Shown piece after piece: positions 8,960-18,308 of a stretch of 23,542 nt of DNA. This DNA comes from Chara braunii (lineage: Eukaryota > Streptophyta > Charophyceae > Charales > Characeae). Each line of letters opens with the position of its first letter. Position 1 is the stretch's first letter. The translations under genes were made by a program, and so were the position numbers. The DNA lies in assembly GCA_003427395.1 (NCBI GenBank), contig BFEA01000692.1:576235-599776 (forward strand), written 5' to 3'. The notes beneath the pieces are model-generated. The model made no database searches. It saw only the letters and a list, made by a program, of their open reading frames with translations, and had not been told where the DNA came from.

Positions 8960-9500
8960 AAGAAGAAGCAGCAAAGAGAAAGTGACATGGTGGAAAATAT
9001 AAAGTAAAAAATAAAACAAGGAAAACAAAAAACAAACAAACCGAAGCGAACACCAAACTGCCTTCACACTACACGACAAACACATGTGTAGCAACACAAA
9101 CACACGTACGCACATGCACACGACCACACTCTCACGTACACACACCTGCGTCGACGTGGAGGAACACGAAGGTGTGACACAACTCGAACTGACCGACCGC
9201 ATGCGGACATCGGAATCACGAAAAACGACGCAGGACACCCACGAACACACAACGGAAGTCACGCAGGCACGCACACACACTCGCTGCACAACTGCAATGG
9301 TGCAGTGGTATCCCTCGTCGCAGCAATGTCACCGCCAGCTGTGGTGCACGCAGTAGGAGCAGCGGAGGGGGAGACAAGGCGACGACAACTGTGTGACTGC
9401 GTGAACGCACGCTGACAACAACACGTAGCGCCACGCACGAAGCCGAAATACCCACGCAACACCACACAACATCACGCACAAAGGCAATAACGGCTCCCGC
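8960..9500. other. AC-rich cryptic simple sequence
   Basis: Purine tract (8955-9060) followed by degenerate ACAC/ACGC-rich DNA (about 9060-9290 and 9390-9500). A stretch at about 9288-9350 is loosely repeated at about 9499-9560. The many Cys/Val-rich frames on the minus strand are products of the simple sequence. No gene. Confidence 0.5.
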
Positions 9501-9780
9501 ACCACTGCGATGGGGTATTACAAAAGCAACGGCGGGTATGCCACCGCAGTTGCGGTGCACGAGTCGGGCGGTCGTGGGCTGGGTATGACGGGCGAGAGGA
9601 AAAAAGGAGGATTTAGGGTTGGGTTTGGGGTTCATGGCGATGGCGGACTACCGTATCACTATCCCGAACAAAGGAAATGTCATGAAACGAACGAAACCCT
9701 ACACAACCGGACCGGACACCCGTGGACACAGCGGGTGTTTTCACATTCGTATATATCGATAGTACAATGACACCCGTGAT

Positions 9781-9832
9781 GGCGAAAAAAAAAAAAAAAA
9801 CGTGAGCGCCAAATGTTTTTTTTTTTTTACGC
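9781..9832. repeat. A16/T12 foldback
   Basis: GGCG then A16 (9785-9800), a short spacer, T12 (9816-9827) and ACGCC. The outer GGCG/CGCC and the A and T runs can pair as a long hairpin. Stretches 9500-9780 and 9833-10080 show no recognisable gene; 9613-9632 holds only a short, degenerate TTTAGGG-like string. Confidence 0.6.
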
Positions 9833-10083
9833 CTCAGTTTTTTCTTTCTCGCCAACGCACGAAAGTGTGATAGAGGCCGCTGGCCGCCCGAACATTGGAC
9901 CACCCCGACCGTTTCGACGGCCGTTGGTGCAATCCGCCGCCGTCCACCCTCTCCAACCTGGGCCCAACGTTGCATTGCCTGATACTTTGGGAACTAGGTT
10001 GGAAAGGGCGGCCACCTGCCGAAAAAGTCGGCCCTAACTCACAGGGACTGTGGTTTTCGGCGGCGGGGAGACTGGTGGTTTAA

Positions 10084-10160
10084 GAACCCACTTGCATCCT
10101 GGTCGCTTACCATTGAAAATGCGACATCTTGACACAGATGCTATACCGCAACCTTAGGGA
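10084..10160 (+). repeat. Dispersed direct repeat, copy 1
   Basis: AACCCACTTG... CTTGACAC.GA.GCT ... CCTTAGGG order of blocks recurs at 10784-10870, about 700 bp away in the same orientation, with about three-quarters identity by eye. The two copies could be ends of one old insertion. The stretch between them (10161-10783) holds no gene I recognise. Confidence 0.5.
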
Positions 10161-10783
10161 GGGGTTGGATGACAAAATTGCAATATGGGTCAAATTGCGG
10201 CCGTGATCTGCCCGTTGGCCCACACATGGCTGTGGCAAAAATGAAAAATGTGCCAAATCGGCGCAGCAATTATGTCGTGGCCTTAAACCACCAGTACTTC
10301 CTCGAGTCGTATCCGTTAACACGCCACGATTCTAGGAAACGTACGGGCTACTACAGGAGCACCCAAATTCATCCAACTGGAAACGTTTCTACTCTTTTTT
10401 TTTCCACGACCGATAGTTGGGCCAATTACTGGTGGTTTAATGATTTTTTGAAAATTTCCTGATATATTTCATGGAAAGACCACGACGTAATCTATGGATT
10501 CTCAAATTTTCATATTTTTCTGCGAATTCCTCCGAGCACAAGAAATTGTCAAAGTTACCTCTTGCAAAACATTTATTTCATTGCACCTTCCCCCGTTTTC
10601 CCAGTGTCGACTTTCCTGTTTGGAGAAGACAGGGCTGAACGCCTAGGCCTAAGGGACCTTTGCAGTTCACATGTGAGGGAGGACTGATCCTCCAACGTTG
10701 CTACCGGGCCTGTTTTACACTCGATAGCTGTAGGTGGTCCGTCAAAACTCGGTGGACCGGTCCCTCAACAATTTTTAACCCGT

Positions 10784-10870
10784 TAAAACCCACTTGTGCG
10801 CCGGTCCCCGACCGCTAAAATGTGCCACCTTGACACGGACGCTGAAGCCTACTGTAGCGCAGCCTTAGGG
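10784..10870 (+). repeat. Dispersed direct repeat, copy 2
   Basis: Second copy of the block at 10084-10160, ending in the same CCTTAGGG motif and followed by an A-rich stretch. Confidence 0.5.
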
Positions 10871-10947
10871 TTGCGAATAAAAAAATCTTACTACTTTTAG
10901 CAAGATTTCAACAAATTTCTATAAAAAAAAACTGAATGTTTGGCGAA

Positions 10948-11168
10948 CAGGGGTTTAGGTCACCCATGAACTTTTGAAAGAGAGGCCAAGTTCGAATCTA
11001 GAGGCAATCAGATGAACATAGAAGAAAAGAGAAAAAGGAAAAGAACGCTCGGGGAGTGTTAGCTCAGTTGCTACACCCATGAACTTGTGAAATACAGGCG
11101 AAGTTCGAATCCAGATTCAATTAGATGAACAGAGAGGAACAGAGAAAAAAGAAAAGAACTTTTGGGCA
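10948..11168 (+). mobile_element. Tandem pair of tRNA-derived SINE-like units
   Basis: Two units about 113 bp apart share CACCCATGAACTT.TGAAA, an RNA polymerase III B-box-like GTTCGAATCC (near 11103; GTTCGAATCT near 10993), CAAT.AGATGAACA and a purine-rich tail ending AAAAGAAC. The second unit has an A-box-like TTAGCTCAGTTG (11059-11070) about 33 nt before its B box; the first has lost it. The order of boxes and an A-rich tail fit a tRNA-derived SINE. No complete cloverleaf can be drawn, so these are not working tRNA genes. Confidence 0.6.
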
Positions 11169-11169
11169 G

Positions 11170-11960
11170 GGCATCTAGGATGAGCCGCTTCCCCGGGTGA
11201 AGCCCCTCCCCTGTAGAAAAAAACACTGTCTTCCAAAAGAAACTCTGCCAAATGCCCTCAGCCCTGTGGGATTGTCTCGGGGGCGCAGCGCGTCCAAGAG
11301 CGTTGCGTCCCGTTCGGGTCCGGTACAGGATTCACAGGAGCACGGCGCAGCACGGCGCGGCGCGAAGCGTGAACGAGCGGTGCGAAGTAGCACGATGGGC
11401 GTAAAACGACTATGGCGTGAGATGACGTGCGTTGGAGATTTCGTGAAGGCAAGATAGGAGGGGGACGGGCGGTGGCAGGTCGTCGGTTGTGGCGGTGTGG
11501 AATGGGGATTGTGTCGAGGAGAAGGTGGGTGGGGCGAGCGGCGGCTTGATGGTGGAGGATTTTCTATACTAGCTTTTCTACTCCGTCTCTCCTTCTTCCT
11601 GATTTAGTGGTCTCCGGTTCGTTGGGCAGGGATTGAACTTTCTGTGAGGTGGCTTCAACAGGCTTGGCGTTGTTAATCATAAAGCAATCACATAGGGCAA
11701 TGATAGGGATGTGATTGTGTCCTACCAAATCTCTTCTGGTCAGTGCGGCTTGCCAAGGGGCTATATTAGCAAGGGCTATGGGGAGGCGAACATGTTCCTC
11801 CTGCAGGAAGAGGCAATGGCTGAGTTTGGACTCTACAGCGGTGGGCCAGCTGGATCATGAGATCGGGAGAGTGGAGCGCTACATGATGGATTGCACGAAC
11901 TGAGACTTCAGGCGTTTCAAGGCGACCTCACGCAGCGACGGGATCTCCAGTAATTCTTGA
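11170..11960. other. GC-rich then mixed sequence; possible decayed exon
   Basis: 11170-11460 is GC-rich with Arg/Ala/Ser-rich frames on both strands and no recognised domain. From 11816 a plus-strand frame (MAEFGLYSGGPAGS, a TGA, then HELRLQAFQGDLTQRRDLQ) looks mildly protein-like and runs into GTAATT, which could be a donor site. It is broken by a stop and too weak to call a gene. Confidence 0.25.
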
Positions 11961-12560
11961 GGCATGACCTAATTTTGTTGTTGTTGTTTTCTTGATACGA
12001 GAACTTCTTATAAGGTAGTTTCTTGGATGGTAATTCTGATTTTTAGTTGATCTCAATCGGTAGTTCATAATTTTTCTTGTTGATTTCGTGATCTGTTTTT
12101 AGAAGCGTTATGGTTTCTCTTGTATACAATTGATTGTCGATTCGTTTTTTGCTTAGTATTTTCTGACGCAATTGATTGTCAATTTATTTTTCTACATAGC
12201 ATTCCTGATTTACTGTCTGAGCGATTTCTTGAATCTTGGGTTCTGGAAATCAGAATCGTAAGTTCGTTCGGACATCAGAATTGATTCCCTATTGTGTTCC
12301 CTATTGAATTCCCAAATCTGATCAAATTGTATTTTCAATATTATCTTCATCGCAATTGATTTCCCGAATTCCCTGAATTTGATGCTTAATTCATGATTCA
12401 AACTTCTTTTGATTTTGGATTTACTATTTGAGCGATTTCTCTTATTCCCATCTTACCTCTATCTCGATGAATTTTTTGAATTCGATGCTAATCAGTTTTT
12501 ACTCAAGTAGTTAGTCTTGCCCTCAATTGTGATGTTGTGAGATCGGGGTTAGAGGTGTTG
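11960..12560. repeat. T-rich tract with short tandem repeats
   Basis: No gene. CAATTGATTGTC recurs about 44 bp apart (near 12127 and 12171), and ATTTACT..TGAGCGATTTCT recurs near 12209 and 12419. The composition is intron-like on the plus strand but no splice partner is evident. Confidence 0.4.
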
Positions 12561-13850
12561 GAGTGAATATCTCCTTTAGGGTTGGAGTCCCTCCCTGTGA
12601 GGGTTACACAAGGTGGGTGGTGTGACATTTGAGAGGGTAGGGACGGTATCGAGGGTTTGTCCTTCTTTGGGCCACGCCGATTTTCAGATCGGATCAGCTA
12701 TGGCGGTTGGGGAGAGAGGACAAGGGGTGCTGACGTCAGCAGAGTGAGAGTTGAGAGGGCTGTTCCACTTGGAGGGGGTGGGGCAGGAAGATAGGGGGAT
12801 CTTTTGCTTTGCGGGGGCATACTCTAAGGGGTATTGTATGCGACTGAGGGAGCAGGAGGGGTATCCTGGGGGCTGTTTTGAACTGGGGTGGGGAGGTGAG
12901 GGGGCGCCCTCCCGCGGAGGCAGTAAACAAACAGGGGGTCGTTTTTTGGAAGAGGGGAGTAATCCTTTTGGCTCTTGTATGTATCCGAGACTTCAATAGG
13001 CGCTGAAGTTTCCATGAGGAGAGAGGGTTGTTTTTTTCTCTCTCTTTCCCTCTCCTGGTGGGAATAGTGAGCGCTTAAATGTTCATGTGATTCTTCAGGA
13101 TTTTGTGTGCATGATTTTTCTTAATGTTTTGAAATTCTTGTTAGTATCATTTTAGTTGACGCCGGATAGCAGGAAGGGGAAGATTGATCCTAAGGTTGCT
13201 AGGCAAGTGTGGTGGGTGAGCGGGCAGAGGAGGGATTAGTGTTCAGGGGGTAGGTCTAATTAGAAGGGCGGGGTGGGGTGACAATGGTCGGTGCTGGAGC
13301 CTAGGTGCTCTGTAACCAGAGGAGGAGCTTGAGACTATTGGAGCTATGCTGAGGGTGGAAGGCATAACCATCCTTTTCAACGCAGCTAAAGCTGGGGCAG
13401 TGACCCTGTAACCTTGGGGGCTTTTTAGCTAAGGAAGTTGTCGAGGGAGGAAGACACTTCCTGGCCGTCAGAATCAGCTCGGTCCGTACTGGGGTAGTTG
13501 GTGTTGCCCTGTCATCCTAGCTCGGGGGGTATGAGACCTAGCGTGTTCTGGTGGGAGGACCGAAATCTGGGCCATGGTCTTTCCTCTGTGGTGCAAGGAG
13601 AGAGCTGGATTGTTGGTGGTTTTTGTTTTCCTCTCTTCCTGTTTTTAGGCCAATCAGACTTTTCTCGTATGAAAAAGAAGAAAAAAAAAGGGGCGTACAG
13701 AATGAATGAGCGCATTTCTGTTCAGTTGGCCGAGCCGGGGCAGACAGGGAATCTCTCATGGAGGGAAAGGAAAGGGAGTTGCAGTTGTGAGTGGGAGGGA
13801 TGGAGTAGAAGCCGCAGCGTAGGTGGGGGGCAGGGTGGGTGAAGAGGGGG
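12561..13850. other. G-rich decayed sequence, no recognisable gene
   Basis: Several plus-strand frames of 80-115 codons (12751-12999, 13498-13842) are Gly/Arg/Ser/Trp-rich. They carry no motif I know and overlap similar-length frames on the other strand. Fragments near 13320-13540 read mildly protein-like but switch frame within a few dozen codons. This could be an old retroelement; I cannot assign it. Confidence 0.3.
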
Positions 13851-13854
13851 AAGA

Positions 13855-14045
13855 GGACCAGTGATCAAGGTGGTAAAACAGGGTAGGAGAGCTCGGCTGG
13901 TGAGGAGGTGGAATTAGGGTCGGAGGAGGGGGTGGGCCCTGTCCTCAAGGAGGCAAAAGAGGGTAGGAGGGCGGGTGGTAAAGCCGGGTGGGCCGTGTTC
14001 TCGAGGTAAAAGCGGGTACGAGGGCAGGGTGGCCAAGAGGTGGAA
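13855..14045 (+). repeat. G-rich minisatellite, about 54 bp x3
   Basis: Three degenerate units share a GGGCC.TG..CTCAAGG head, AAAAGAGGGTAGGAG and a GGTGG tail (near 13855, 13934 and 13990). Many GGG runs suggest quadruplex potential. 14046-14190 shows nothing further. Confidence 0.55.
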
Positions 14046-14192
14046 CAGTGTAGGGCGGGTTGGACGACGAGGTGAGAGCCGTCGGGAGGACTGGGAGGAC
14101 GGCGTGAGTGAAGAGTTGAAAGAGGGAAGTGAGCGACAGCTCGTCATAAATCTCTCCGTCTGTTCCTTTCCTTGATTGATGAATCCATAAAT

Positions 14193-14402
14193 ACAATTAC
14201 AGTTCTTCACGGTCGTAGTCCTAATGGGATCATATGCTAGATTGAATGCGCTCAGGTGCATGCAGCATTAGCATGGTGTTTGTGTATGTCCGTGCATTCA
14301 CACTTACAGTTCTTCACAGACGTAGTCCTAATGCGTTCGTAAGTTAGTGTGAATGCGGTCAGGCGCCTGCAGCATTAGCATGGTGTTTATGTCCGTGCAT
14401 TG
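14193..14402 (+). repeat. 107-bp tandem duplication
   Basis: AGTTCTTCAC starts at 14201 and 14308. Both units continue with CGTAGTCCTAATG, TGAATGCG.TCAGG, TGCAGCATTAGCATGGTGTT and TGTCCGTGCATT. A further partial echo (CCCGTGCATTCAGG) follows at about 14420. No gene. Confidence 0.8.
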
Positions 14403-14670
14403 ATCCCACTCTGCCATGGCCCGTGCATTCAGGATAATCATGGTTTGAGCGTACGCATTGATCCAGTCTGTCCACCCTGGCAGTGCCTGGTGACACACCT
14501 CCCGAATACGTACGCACGCACGAATTAAACGAAATGCATGGCAGACCTGAGCCATTGATGTTGTTCTGCTCACCTTCATCGAATTACCGACGAGTCGTCG
14601 TCGTCGCCGTTTGTCGCGAAGATGCATGCATATGTAATAATCCCTAATCCTCCGATCAGGCATGCAACAC

Positions 14671-14722
14671 ACTCTCTGTCTCTCTGTCTCTCTCTCTCTC
14701 GCTCGCTCGCGCGCGCTCGCTC
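14671..14722 (+). repeat. CT microsatellite grading into GCTC/GCGC
   Basis: Imperfect (CT)n from 14671 to 14700 followed by GCTCGCTCGCGCGCGCTCGC. On either side (14403-14670, 14723-15388) I see no gene; a GATCGATC palindrome lies at about 14999-15012. Confidence 0.7.
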
Positions 14723-15388
14723 CTCCCGCTCCCCAGCGTGCGAGCCCGCTCTCCTGCCGCCCGGCATGCGAAGGGAAGACGGCCCCCATTCTTCCTTATT
14801 GCGCTTCGTCATCTTATGGTGCGTAAAGAGCCTCCTCGACTCCCCCTCTTCAGCGGCGCCAAAGGGTAATGCGAGATCATTGAAATCATCAATCAATTGA
14901 TCGGTAAGCGATCTATCAACCAATGCGGCGGTTGTATCGGTTGACGAGCAGATTGGCTGATTTTCTTGACAGCGAAGTTAGCAAGCAACGGAGTGACAGA
15001 TCGATCGATCTGTCGATTGGTCGTTGCGATCGGCGTTGGTTGCAAGAAGAAGATGAACTCTCCACCTTTCATACCTCCTCGCACGTCCTCCGGGCCTTCT
15101 CTTCTTTTCACCTCCTCTCTCGTCCCCCCTCTCTCCTTCCTTACGTTCCGTCTTCATAACCATATCGGAATCCCTCATTCGGATCGCGCGTGAGGATCCC
15201 TATCGCGCCGAGCGCCAACGTGCCCCTCACAGACAGCTGTTCGCGCTCCTCTACTTCTGGAGATCGGCGACTGTCGTCTGTTGCCTACTAGGTAGGCATG
15301 ATCTTGTCGTAGATTTCGCGTCGCGATACGATTGCGCCAGAGAATCGCGCAAGAGAACTGCCCCCTGCCATGCACTCTACTTAGCATT

Positions 15389-15695
15389 AGCACGACGGGT
15401 TACACTGACTTGGCCCCGCCGCGGCCGCCAAGCTTGCACCATGTCGGATGAGCTAATCTTACACTCCTCAGCTTCTATGTACTTAGCAGCTACTATGTAC
15501 TTGGCATTCTGCTATGTATAATGTTTAGTACTACGGATTTGGACTCAGCCTGACTGCCAGCCGCTGTACTTAGCAGCATTCTGCGGTGCCAAATTGATTG
15601 TGTATAACCTACAGCACGACGGGGCACACTGACTTGGCCCCACCCCGGCCGCCAGGCTTTCGGCATGTGGGATGAGCTAATCTTACACTGCTCAA
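15389..15695 (+). repeat. 224-bp-period direct duplication
   Basis: AGCACGACGG...CACTGACTTGGCCCC..CC.CGGCCGCCA starts at 15389 and 15613. Each copy continues with GATGAGCTAATCTTACACT.CTCA for about 80 bp. Between them lie short TATGTACTT.GCA repeats. No gene. Confidence 0.75.
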
Positions 15696-15883
15696 CAGTT
15701 TTCAGCTTTCCGCGATTGCAAGCTATGTGGAGCTTCACGATCGCCTTCCATTCGCCAATGGCTGAACGAGGTGGAGATATGCTGTACTCTAGCCATCCGC
15801 TTAGCCAAGCTATTCGTATAGTCCTCAGCCGTTGTGGCTATTCTTGCTTGGCTGCCTCCGCCCCTGCTGGTGTCCGGCAGATT

Positions 15884-16168
15884 GGCTATGTCAATAGCCA
15901 TTATATCCGCTAGATTGGCTAAGTGGATAGCCATTTTGATCGCCAGATTGGGTAAGCGAATGGCCATTGTGCCCGCGGGATTGGCTAAGTGAATAGCCTT
16001 TTTGTCAGCCAGATTGACTAATTGAATAGCTCTGATTCCCGCCAGATTGGCTAAGTGAATAGTCTTTTTGTCCGCCAAGTTGGCCAAGTGAATAGCGATT
16101 ACGCCCGCCATATTGGCTAAGTGAATAGCAATTACGTTTTCCCTCCCGATTGGCCAAGCGAACAACCA
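15884..16168 (+). repeat. 33-bp tandem array, nine hairpin units
   Basis: Unit cores (GGCTAAGTGAATAGCC and variants) start at 15884, 15917, 15950, 15983, 16016, 16049, 16082, 16115 and 16152: eight starts exactly 33 bp apart, with a final step of 37. Each core is a small inverted repeat (GGCTA/TAGCC) preceded by CGCCAGATT. On the minus strand the array is open and reads as an 11-residue repeat (AIHLANLADKK type) within a 157-codon frame (16165-15692). Coding status is doubtful. Confidence 0.85.
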
Positions 16169-16242
16169 TTATGTCGTGGTGGAGCAACGAGTGTAACATG
16201 AATCTTTTCTCATGTTCATGTGCCAGGCGACAGGAACACCCG

Positions 16243-16450
16243 CAGTGGCCGGGCCACATGTCAGCGCTGCGTTGATGAGCGCTGATGGAGGATAGCCACG
16301 TGTCAGACGAGTAGCCTGATTTGTGGGTGACGCTGATGCCCACGTGGCTAGGGCTCCGGATAACCCCCAGTGGTCAGGCCTTGCATCAGCTCTTGCCCTG
16401 ATGAAAGTCGATGGTGGATGGCCACTTGGCAGACGAGCAGCGTGAGCGTT
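16243..16450 (+). repeat. 125-bp tandem duplication with G-box motifs
   Basis: CAGTGG.C.GGCC starts at 16243 and 16368. Both copies continue with TGATGA, CGATGG.GGAT.GCCAC and GCAGACGAG.AGC. The palindrome CACGTG (a plant bZIP/bHLH-type G-box) occurs at 16297-16302 and 16341-16346; the matching place in copy 2 has lost it. No gene is seen directly downstream. Confidence 0.65.
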
Positions 16451-16699
16451 TCATGTATAGGCCCGATCTCCCCGCTCTGCTTCGGCGTGCTGAGTACATT
16501 GAGGTACACTTTGCACTTTGAGAATGTGTAGTGCGTTTAGCAGCTTGGGTTAAGATCGAGGTCGATGCGGGCTAGCACACTAAGCCGAGCACGCTCCATC
16601 GTTGTGGTGAGTGTATCGCGTAGAGTCTGGACTAAGTTGAGCACGGAAAGCTGATGGAGTGAGTACGCTTTTAGACACAGTGTCAAGTGCAAGCAGTCG

Positions 16700-17260
16700 A
16701 TGAGAGCACTGAGCTGAACCGAGTGAACTCAGTCGAATTGAGTAACTGATTAGGGCACACTGATTAACGCACACTGAGCTGAGCACACCGAGCCCGATGA
16801 GCTGAGCATACCGAACTCGCTGAGTGGAGCACACTGAGTTGAGCACACCGGCACACTGAGTCGAGCACATTAATTTGAGCACGCTGCACACCGAGTTGAG
16901 CACCCACTCAGTTGAGCACCCACTGGAGTTGAGCACCCACTGGAGTTGAGCACCCACTGAGTTGCGCACCCACTGAGTTGCGCACCCACTGAGTTGAGCA
17001 CCCACTGAGTTGAGCCCACTGAGTTGTCTGAGTTGAGCGCCCTCTGAGCTGAGCACAATGAGATGAGCACACGGATCCCACTGAGCGGAGCACACTTGAG
17101 AGGAGCACATTGAGCTGAGCACGCGAAGCACACTGAGTTGAGCACACTGAGCGGAGCACACTGGCATACTGAGCTGACCACTGAGCTGACCACTGAGCTG
17201 ACCACTGAGTTGAGCGCAGTGAGTTGAGGACGCTGAGCTGGACCGATGCACACATTGAGC
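16700..17260 (+). repeat. Degenerate CACTGAGTTGAGCAC minisatellite
   Basis: Dozens of imperfect units of 12-18 bp alternating CACTGAG and TTGAGCAC/CTGAGCAC. It is most regular at 16890-17020 and has a GACCACTGAGCT variant block at 17170-17210. The Ser/Cys/Gln-rich minus-strand frames here (17293-16580 and others) are repeat products in all three phases, so I do not call genes. Confidence 0.85.
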
Positions 17261-17483
17261 AGGCCGAGTGTCTTGAACATGCGAACGACGCAACTGCCCT
17301 ACAAGGAGCAGAAATGGTCGAAAATAAATATTACTGTGTGCACTGCGCTCAATATCTAAAGCTACCTCATTGAGCTGATCAGTAGTAGAGGGAGCCCATT
17401 ACTGCGTTTGTCACGTAGCAGCCACGCGGTGGGAAATATTTCCTAATCAAGGAAGGGGATGGGCTTCGTTGTTCCACGGCTCA

Positions 17484-17580
17484 GAATCGCATGCCACTGC
17501 ACTTTTCCAGCTGTCCTTGTAACGAATCGCATGCCACTGCACTTTTCCAGCTGTCCGTGTAACGAATCGCACGCCACTGC
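17484..17580 (+). repeat. 40-bp tandem repeat, 2.4 copies
   Basis: GAATCGCATGCCACTGCAC starts at 17484, 17524 and 17564 (CAC for CAT in the last). The first two units differ by one base in 40, so the duplication looks recent. 17261-17483 holds nothing recognised. Confidence 0.85.
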
Positions 17581-17708
17581 AACCTACATCTATGGCCAAT
17601 AGCACTCTACTGCGCCTGTTTTTTTTCTGTTTTCCCCCTTTGGTTTGGGTACAGCCGTCGATGTGACTACTAACAAAATACGTCTACGGCCAAATCAGCC
17701 TTCGCGAG

Positions 17709-17745
17709 AGCTGTATGCGAGGAAGATTGCTGCACATACGGTTCG
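17709..17745 (+). ncRNA. Group II intron domain V-like hairpin, organelle-derived fragment
   Basis: GAGCTGTATG at one end pairs perfectly (with G-U pairs) with CATACGGTTC at the other, including the AGC catalytic-triad position. The inner GCGAGGAAGATTGC follows the family pattern of a short distal stem with a GNRA-like loop, though about 3 nt longer than the 34-nt norm. The following GGGAAAGGCTCTCTG and CCTATCTAT resemble the domain VI region and 3' end of such introns. In a nuclear repeat-rich context this most likely marks a mitochondrial or plastid DNA insertion. No maturase frame or other domains could be found nearby. Confidence 0.55.
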
Positions 17746-17841
17746 GGAAAGGCTCTCTGATGCCGGCCTATCTATGAATGCATCAGTTATGGATTTATTG
17801 CGCCTTTAGGTAGTTTCCCTTCTTGCTAGTGTGCAGTAGCC

Positions 17842-18048
17842 ATGGCTCAGGTGTTGGAGGGCTCATCGTCTATTGCCCGTCCTGCACGGGTGGTAGAGAG
17901 TTTCCCTCATTCGTCAAGTGGCGGGTTTGATGAAGGGACGGAGAAGACAGTCGTGCCCACATTCTTACGGAATGCTGCTGCGGAGTTTTCCAAGTCGGTC
18001 AGATGCATCCGTATCCGATTCCTCTGCTGTTTTTATTTTATTTTTTAA
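17842..18048 (+). CDS. Unrecognised small ORF
   Basis: 68 codons from ATG at 17842. The first about 54 residues (MAQVLEGSSS, then GGFDEGTEKTVVPTFLRN) have protein-like composition, then the frame degrades just before the GA microsatellite. It could be a first exon or an accident; no homologue is recognised. It is the only frame in this half that I would test. Confidence 0.2.
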   Translation: MAQVLEGSSSIARPARVVESFPHSSSGGFDEGTEKTVVPTFLRNAAAEFSKSVRCIRIRFLCCFYFIF

Positions 18049-18064
18049 ATAGAAATTCATTGCA

Positions 18065-18068
<4 letters not shown>

Positions 18069-18149
<81 letters not shown>
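18069..18149 (+). repeat. (GA)n microsatellite
   Basis: About 80 bp of uninterrupted GA dinucleotides. Confidence 0.98.
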
Positions 18150-18152
<3 letters not shown>

Positions 18153-18308
18153 ACCTCACAGTTTTACCGGGAGGCGTGGTGAGAGCATTACTATTTCAAG
18201 GGTTTCGGAAGCAGGGTGGGTTTTTGATTCTTTAGGGCCTCTATTTCTTGTCGTGCACGTGGAAAAATGCCTATCCTACGGTGGAAACCTTGAACAGAGC
18301 ATTTTACC

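Noticed and set aside
1-8960. Hammerhead ribozyme expected in PLE pseudo-LTRs
   Set aside because: I looked for CTGATGA followed by a GAAA box on both strands (candidates near 5586, 6232, and outside this range near 16384). None had the second box and stems in place. A covariance search would settle it.
9613-9632. Interstitial telomere repeat (TTTAGGG-like)
   Set aside because: Only about three degenerate units; too short to distinguish from chance in G/T-rich DNA.
11040-11110. Functional tRNA gene
   Set aside because: A-box and B-box strings are present but the D and anticodon stems do not pair; fits a tRNA-derived SINE instead.
13498-13842. 114-codon plus-strand ORF
   Set aside because: Overlaps similar frames on the other strand, contains an A-run-encoded Lys stretch, and no motif is visible.
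15884-16168. CRISPR array
   Set aside because: Regular 33-bp units with inner hairpins, but units abut with no unique spacers, the units diverge, and the setting is eukaryotic with no cas genes.
16580-17293. 237-codon minus-strand ORF rich in Ser, Cys and Gln
   Set aside because: All three phases are open over the same minisatellite and read as repeats; no domain.
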